Assembly: GCA_964501655.1 (NCBI GenBank) | Contig: CAZCTN010000042.1 | Location: forward strand, 1-19,239 | Length of the DNA: 19,239 nt | DNA from: JAAYJK01 sp964501655 | GTDB taxonomy: Bacteria > Bacillota > Syntrophomonadia > Syntrophomonadales > Syntrophomonadaceae | Direction of reading: 5' to 3' | In this document: one piece after another, positions 14,983 to 19,239 of the stretch | Position numbering within the stretch: the first letter of the stretch is position 1 | Layout: each line of letters begins with the position of its first letter | The notes under the pieces: generated by a model | Database searches by the model: none | What the model was told of the DNA's origin: nothing | Seen by the model: the letters and a program-made list of their open reading frames with translations, nothing else | Program-made: the position numbers and the translations under genes

Positions 14983-15274
14983 ACTATTATATTCCTGAGT
15001 ATATACATAGAAAGCTATAATGCTGCCGGGTTACTTGCTTTTCACCCCTTAGTGCCAAGGGCCATTTCGGGATAATTTGATAAGACAAAACAAAGTTCGA
15101 AAGAAGCAGAAAGATCATGTCAAACAACAGGTAAAATCTACTTAGCTGCGAGGGCAGCTTTAGTTCTCTGCAAAGAAATCTGCAAGTATCTAAATAATAT
15201 TTTTATGAAGTACGGACTTCAACCTATAGGCTCAGTGTATTTGTTGTATTAGTAGAACGGGAGGGAATGAAACA

Positions 15275-16909
15275 ATGCCTATAACTGAAATACTAGTTCG
15301 TAATGCCATTATGTATGGGGAGAAAACCTGCCTAACCGAGATTAATATGGACCTCCAGGAAAGCCATAATGTAACCTGGCTTGAGTATGAACTGATTGAG
15401 AATAATCCAGCAGGTGAATATCGGCGAGAAATGACTTGGGGTGTTTTTGAAGAGAAGGCAAACCGTTTTGCCAATCTGCTGCTCAAGAGGGGAATAAAAA
15501 AGGGTGAAAAGGTAGCGATTCTTTTAATGAACTGCTTGGAGTGGCTGCCGATATATTTTGGGATATTAAAGACCGGAGCTATTGCGGTACCATTTAACTT
15601 CCGATACACAACTGAAGAGATAAAATATTGCTTAAACATATCTGAGACCGTTGCCTTGATATTTGGGCCGGAGTTTATCGATCGGATGGAAAGGATTTAT
15701 CAACAGATACCAGAAGTGAAGATGCTTTTTTATACTGGAGAAAACCGACCAGCATTTGCTGAGAATTATGATCGTCTTACTGCTAACTGTTCCTCCGAAG
15801 CGCCTCAGATCACAATTCTTGATTCAGATGAAGCGGTGATTTATTTCTCATCAGGGACGACAGGGTTTCCCAAGGCCATTCTGCATACCCACCAAAGTCT
15901 AATGGCTGCTGCTTATACCGAAAGCAAGCACCATGGGCAGACACATGAAGATAATTTCTTGTGCATTCCACCGTTATACCATACCGGTGCCAAGATGCAT
16001 TGGTTCGGCACTCTTCTCTCGGGGAGTAAGGCTGTTCTGCTACGGGGGATTAAACCCGAATGGATACTTAAAACAGTTTCCGAAGAGCAGATTACCATAG
16101 TGTGGCTTTTAGTTCCCTGGGCCCAAGATATTCTTGATGCTATAGAAAGAGGAGATGTGAACATGGAAGATTATAATATTTCTCAGTGGAGATTGATGCA
16201 TATAGGAGCTCAGCCGGTTCCGCCCAGCTTGATTCTGCGTTGGAAGAAATATTTTCCTGATCATCTTTATGATACCAATTATGGTCTAAGTGAATCTATT
16301 GGTCCAGGATGTGTTCATCTTGGTACAGAGAATATTCATAAAGTAGGGGCCATAGGCATACCGGGTCACAATTGGGAAGTAAGGATAGTTGACGAGAATA
16401 ACTGTTCGGTAAGCCAGGGAGAGGTTGGAGAGTTGCTGGTTCGAGGGCCGGGAGTTATGAAATGCTACTACCATGACCCCGATGCCACTGCCGAAGTACT
16501 TAAGGAAGGATGGCTGTGCACAGGCGATATGGCACGGATGGATGAAGACGGATTTATATTTCTGGTTGATCGGAAGAAAGATGTCATTATCAGCGGGGGG
16601 GAGAATATCTATCCGGTACAGATTGAAGATTTCCTTCGTGCCCATGATAAGATTAAAGATGTTGCGGTCATTGGATTACCCGATAAGCGTGTGGGTGAAA
16701 TAGCGGCTGCAATTGTAGAAGTAAAACCTGGATGTCAATGTATGGAAGAAGAAATAAGATCATTTTGTTCCAAAATGCCACGTTATAAACGTCCCCGGGT
16801 TATTATTTTCGATGAGATTCCCCGCAATCCTACCGGAAAAATTGAAAAACCTCGTCTTAGAGAAAAATATGGAGCGTTGCATCTGGTTTCTGCTCAAACC
16901 CAGAGTTGA
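15275..16909 (+). CDS. AMP-forming acyl-CoA synthetase (ANL superfamily)
   Basis: Activates a carboxylic acid with ATP and CoA to acyl-CoA, AMP and pyrophosphate. 544 aa. Seen in order: ATP loop YFSSGTTGFPK (residues 190-200), adenine-binding TNYGLSES (334-341), WLCTGDMARMDEDGFIFLVDRKKDVIISGGENIYP (413-447) with the TGD Asp418 and the hinge region, and PRNPTGKIEKP with the adenylation Lys522. All core motifs are intact. The N-terminus (residues 24-54) carries a short extra insert compared with common medium-chain synthetases. Acid specificity cannot be read from the motifs. ATG 15275 follows GGGAGGG (15259-15265). The preceding 292-base gap may hold its promoter. It offers a route to CoA esters in addition to the CaiB-like transferase. 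Confidence 0.93.
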   Translation: MPITEILVRNAIMYGEKTCLTEINMDLQESHNVTWLEYELIENNPAGEYRREMTWGVFEEKANRFANLLLKRGIKKGEKVAILLMNCLEWLPIYFGILKTGAIAVPFNFRYTTEEIKYCLNISETVALIFGPEFIDRMERIYQQIPEVKMLFYTGENRPAFAENYDRLTANCSSEAPQITILDSDEAVIYFSSGTTGFPKAILHTHQSLMAAAYTESKHHGQTHEDNFLCIPPLYHTGAKMHWFGTLLSGSKAVLLRGIKPEWILKTVSEEQITIVWLLVPWAQDILDAIERGDVNMEDYNISQWRLMHIGAQPVPPSLILRWKKYFPDHLYDTNYGLSESIGPGCVHLGTENIHKVGAIGIPGHNWEVRIVDENNCSVSQGEVGELLVRGPGVMKCYYHDPDATAEVLKEGWLCTGDMARMDEDGFIFLVDRKKDVIISGGENIYPVQIEDFLRAHDKIKDVAVIGLPDKRVGEIAAAIVEVKPGCQCMEEEIRSFCSKMPRYKRPRVIIFDEIPRNPTGKIEKPRLREKYGALHLVSAQTQS

Positions 16910-17010
16910 AAAAATGGATACCTAAATTCTTTTTCAATATATATTAAATTGCCCCTAATCTGGTATATTTAATATGCATTCTGCGCCTTTTGGCGGCCAC
17001 TAAGGCGTTT

Positions 17011-17047
17011 ATCAGCGGACGCTCGGCATTAGCGAACGGCCGCTGAT
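17011..17047. repeat. Hairpin in convergent gap
   Basis: ATCAGCGG (17011-17018) pairs perfectly with CCGCTGAT (17040-17047); inside, CGCT pairs with AGCG. GC-rich relative to its surroundings. It may serve as a bidirectional terminator or be a REP-like repeat unit. Confidence 0.5.
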
Positions 17048-17182
17048 CATTAAGCAGTTACCTTTGAATTAATAACGATTGTATAGTGCCTAGTAGCACG
17101 TTTGATGATTGCATTAGCGGGATACTTCATCATATAAACGCTAAACTGAAACAGAACCAAGGAGGTATCCCTATAAGCAGAC

Positions 17183-17235
17183 CTTCATGTGACGCTCAGG
17201 TCGGTCTCCACCGGAGCCCTATCCTCCACATGAAG
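17183..17235. repeat. 9-bp inverted repeat enclosing a smaller hairpin
   Basis: CTTCATGTG (17183-17191) and CACATGAAG (17227-17235) are perfect inverted repeats; inside, CGGT (17202-17205) pairs with ACCG (17210-17213). The block is GC-rich and bounded by AT-rich DNA. It could be a folded RNA fragment or remnant of a mobile element; identity unknown. Confidence 0.4.
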
Positions 17236-17321
17236 AAGAGTATTTTCAATATTACCAAATCAATGGTGGGTTATTCCATTTACACAGAAAGATTTACACT
17301 CCCAATACATTCGGTACTTTC

Positions 17322-19076
17322 TTATGGTTTATCCTGGCTGGTGTTCGGCCTATTCCTCATATTATTTAACGTGGAGATTTGCTCATCGCTTAAACCAAGT
17401 TCCCTTAATCTTGTCTTGACTTCATCGGTTATTGTGCCGCCTGCATCTTGCATGACTTCCATTGCCTTCTGCATTGTTTCCATGTCCAAGGAGTTACCGC
17501 CAGGAAACTGATTGCCGCCATTTTTACCAAAGTCGCCTGGAGCTCCCCCTTTGTCGCCCTTCATTGATCCTAAATCGCTTATATTCAAGTCACCGGCACT
17601 GATCAGTTTATCAGAGTTGGCTTTTTGTTCAGCAGTTGTACTGGGAACAGTACCTTCAATCTGTCCTTCTACACTTTCGGCACGCAGATTCCCCAGCATT
17701 ATAAATGATTTAACTGCTTTTTCGTACTCCTCATATGAGCAGAAGGCGGTTGCATCATTTTTTACATAATCAGCAATCAGGGTATTCAATTCCTGAACCT
17801 TAGCATCAAATTTTCCATTAGCAAAGTAGCTGTCGATAAGCTCCTGCATATATTGATGATATTTTTCCAGATATTCGCTGTTGGCAAAAAGCTTTTCCAA
17901 TAGCGGACGGTCTGCCATTTCCACACCACTGACCGGTGTATCAATTGGGAAGTTGATGACTGAAGATGCATCGCTATTTTGAAACCCGCCCCAGGCTAAG
18001 TTATAGTCCCAAGGCAAAATGGTAATCTTTCCATCTTTCTCGTAAATATAGTAGTTTTGCGCCATAGATGATGAATAGCTGTCCAGATTTACTACGATGG
18101 TATGGGCCGCAAGGTATCTTAAAATAGCGTCTACATCATAATACTCTTCCAGGTCGGTACCGGTTGATAAAGCTTTTAGTGCTGTTATTACACGCTGATA
18201 ATCAGATTCTTGACTCTTGCCAACGGCGTTTTCGAAAATAGCACTATAGCTGGATGAATTATCATCTGTATATTGTAAAGAACCACCAGAAGTACTTGCA
18301 CCCATGTTACCGCCTTTGCCTTGAGCAGGTTCTTCATTATTGGCTAAGTTAGGGACGGTACTTGGGGTATTGTCATTTGATTTATTTGGACGTTCTGGTG
18401 CTTGCGGCATATTCTGATTATTGTCAACGGGTTCACCTGCATGGTTCATACTCATTTTTACATTATATAGCATTCCGGACGTATCATCATAAACTCTTTG
18501 CTCATAGCTATCGTTATATAATTCAACCGCAAGGTATAATCCCCATGCTTCACCATTTACAGTGATATTGGAGTATCCGAAGTAGGGGCAGTCAACGCCA
18601 ATTGTTTTCATAAGGTCATAAGAAATATACTCCTTCATGTAGGTGTTGTCACCGAGCATGTTGTTGACAACAAAGCTGTCCAGACCAAAGCAGGTTTGAC
18701 CTTTTACATATTTGTCAAATTTCAAACGGAAGCTGTAACGGTCACTGTCTGAAGAAGCAACCTGTGTGAGACTTGAGTTTCCCTTAGGACGAATACCAAC
18801 ATTCTCAAACTTCGTGCCGTTAACAACAACATCCACCATGATATACTCTTCTTTGGCAGCATTATCGAGCATCGTTTGCCACTCAGTATCATCAGCAATA
18901 ATTTCCAGGGAGATAATATCATATCCAAATATTTTTTCAGCATATTCTGGAGTTTCGCCGGTAATTGAGCTTATACTGCTACAGCCTGTAAGTCCACCTA
19001 AACTGATGGATAAAACAAGAAATAACACTAGCGTCGCACAGTATTTTCTTTTTTGACCAGGTTCAATCTTTTTCAT
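17322..19076 (-). CDS. CotH-family kinase-like lipoprotein
   Basis: 584 aa from ATG at 19076, preceded on the minus strand by GGGAGGG about 10 bases upstream. A farther in-frame start at 19115 would put 13 residues before the signal peptide. Seen: basic start, hydrophobic residues 13-30 and lipobox LTGC with C32, so a membrane-anchored, cell-surface protein. The kinase-like domain shows VGIRPKGNSS (residues 93-102), NLDSYSSSMAQNYYIY with D332, and ILPWDYNLAWGG with D357; spacing of the two Asp resembles that of the active site of Bacillus CotH. An Asn/Pro/Gly/Ser-rich insert (211-275) and a Gly-rich segment (505-528) interrupt it. CotH proteins phosphorylate spore-coat or other surface proteins; the target here is unknown. 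Its upstream neighbours lie outside the window. Confidence 0.88.
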   Translation of the reverse strand: MKKIEPGQKRKYCATLVLFLVLSISLGGLTGCSSISSITGETPEYAEKIFGYDIISLEIIADDTEWQTMLDNAAKEEYIMVDVVVNGTKFENVGIRPKGNSSLTQVASSDSDRYSFRLKFDKYVKGQTCFGLDSFVVNNMLGDNTYMKEYISYDLMKTIGVDCPYFGYSNITVNGEAWGLYLAVELYNDSYEQRVYDDTSGMLYNVKMSMNHAGEPVDNNQNMPQAPERPNKSNDNTPSTVPNLANNEEPAQGKGGNMGASTSGGSLQYTDDNSSSYSAIFENAVGKSQESDYQRVITALKALSTGTDLEEYYDVDAILRYLAAHTIVVNLDSYSSSMAQNYYIYEKDGKITILPWDYNLAWGGFQNSDASSVINFPIDTPVSGVEMADRPLLEKLFANSEYLEKYHQYMQELIDSYFANGKFDAKVQELNTLIADYVKNDATAFCSYEEYEKAVKSFIMLGNLRAESVEGQIEGTVPSTTAEQKANSDKLISAGDLNISDLGSMKGDKGGAPGDFGKNGGNQFPGGNSLDMETMQKAMEVMQDAGGTITDEVKTRLRELGLSDEQISTLNNMRNRPNTSQDKP

Positions 19077-19239
19077 ATAATTACGTCCCTCCCGCTTGCA
19101 TATTGATAATTCCAAGTATTCTCATGTGATAATCATAAAACTTGAGGCTTAAATTAATCTTAATTAGGTAGATATTCAAGGCGTGGGTTCGGACTGACCC
19201 CCTAATATTGAACAAAAACTCTTAAAATCTGGCTGATAC
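19077..19239 (-). promoter_or_regulatory. Upstream region of the CotH gene
   Basis: Read on the minus strand, it contains the CotH ribosome binding site and an AT-rich stretch that could hold a promoter; TTGAAT then 17 bases then TAATTT is a weak sigma-A-like candidate. A GC-rich patch at about 19180-19202 contains a short dyad (GGGT with ACCC). No gene is seen. Confidence 0.3.

Larger units (their letters stand above)
16910..17321 (+). other. Gene-free convergent region with several inverted repeats
   Basis: No credible gene. It holds a hairpin at 17011-17047, weaker dyads at 17103-17144 and an inverted repeat at 17183-17235. It separates the plus-strand synthetase gene from the minus-strand CotH gene. 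No T-rich intrinsic terminator was recognised for either gene. Confidence 0.6.

Noticed and set aside
15018..15042. Possible sigma-54 promoter before the acyl-CoA synthetase gene (TTGC preceded by TGCCGG-N5).
   Set aside because: The essential GG of the -24 element is missing at the required spacing.
17086..17511. Plus-strand open frame overlapping the end of the CotH gene.
   Set aside because: It runs through inverted repeats and antisense to CotH coding sequence, and has no recognisable domain.

Overview
The window looks like a chromosomal segment of a strictly anaerobic, low-to-moderate GC member of the Firmicutes (Clostridia), with a gene repertoire like that of syntrophic or butyrate-type fatty-acid degraders. 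The reasons are strong AGGAGG-type ribosome binding sites, a 282-residue clostridial-type 3-hydroxybutyryl-CoA dehydrogenase, a sigma-54 promoter in front of a beta-oxidation operon, a UbiX/LpdD-type aromatic decarboxylase locus and a CotH-type lipoprotein. Species cannot be fixed from this sequence alone.

Region 1 (1-1376) is the tail of a hydroxyarylic acid decarboxylase locus: the small zinc-ribbon D subunit, the UbiX-type flavin prenyltransferase (B subunit) and an LpdD-like putative prenyl-FMN chaperone. The catalytic UbiD-type C subunit is not in the window and presumably lies upstream. Region 2 (1597-3153) has an unrecognised protein made of two 43-residue repeats, overlapping by one base a metallo-beta-lactamase-fold protein of the COG1237 type, then a 70-residue unknown. 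Region 3 (3154-3954) is an 800-base gap with a run of strong hairpins, followed by a near-consensus sigma-54 promoter.

Region 4 (3955-11040) is a short-chain acyl-CoA degradation locus: 3-hydroxyacyl-CoA dehydrogenase, crotonase, thiolase, a CaiB-like family III CoA-transferase, a 610-residue acyl-CoA dehydrogenase and an acetate (AceTr/YaaH) transporter. Together they can activate an acid by CoA transfer, oxidise it, hydrate it, oxidise it again, cleave it to acetyl-CoA and export or import acetate. The electron transfer flavoprotein partner is not present. Region 5 (11174-16909) holds a soluble chemoreceptor with a duplicated sensor module, a hotdog thioesterase-like gene without any ATG/GTG/TTG start at its natural beginning, a second MBL-fold hydrolase, a flavodoxin-like protein, a PNPOx-fold protein and an AMP-forming acyl-CoA synthetase. 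Region 6 (16910-19239) is a hairpin-rich convergent gap and, on the minus strand, a CotH-family kinase-like lipoprotein.

Most interesting items: the hairpin cluster at 3319-3595, the non-canonical start of the hotdog gene (ATC at 12493), the tandem-duplicated cytosolic sensor beside the acetate transporter, the 43-residue repeat protein coupled to an MBL enzyme, and the permuted decarboxylase gene order. No tRNA, rRNA, CRISPR array or intact mobile element was seen.
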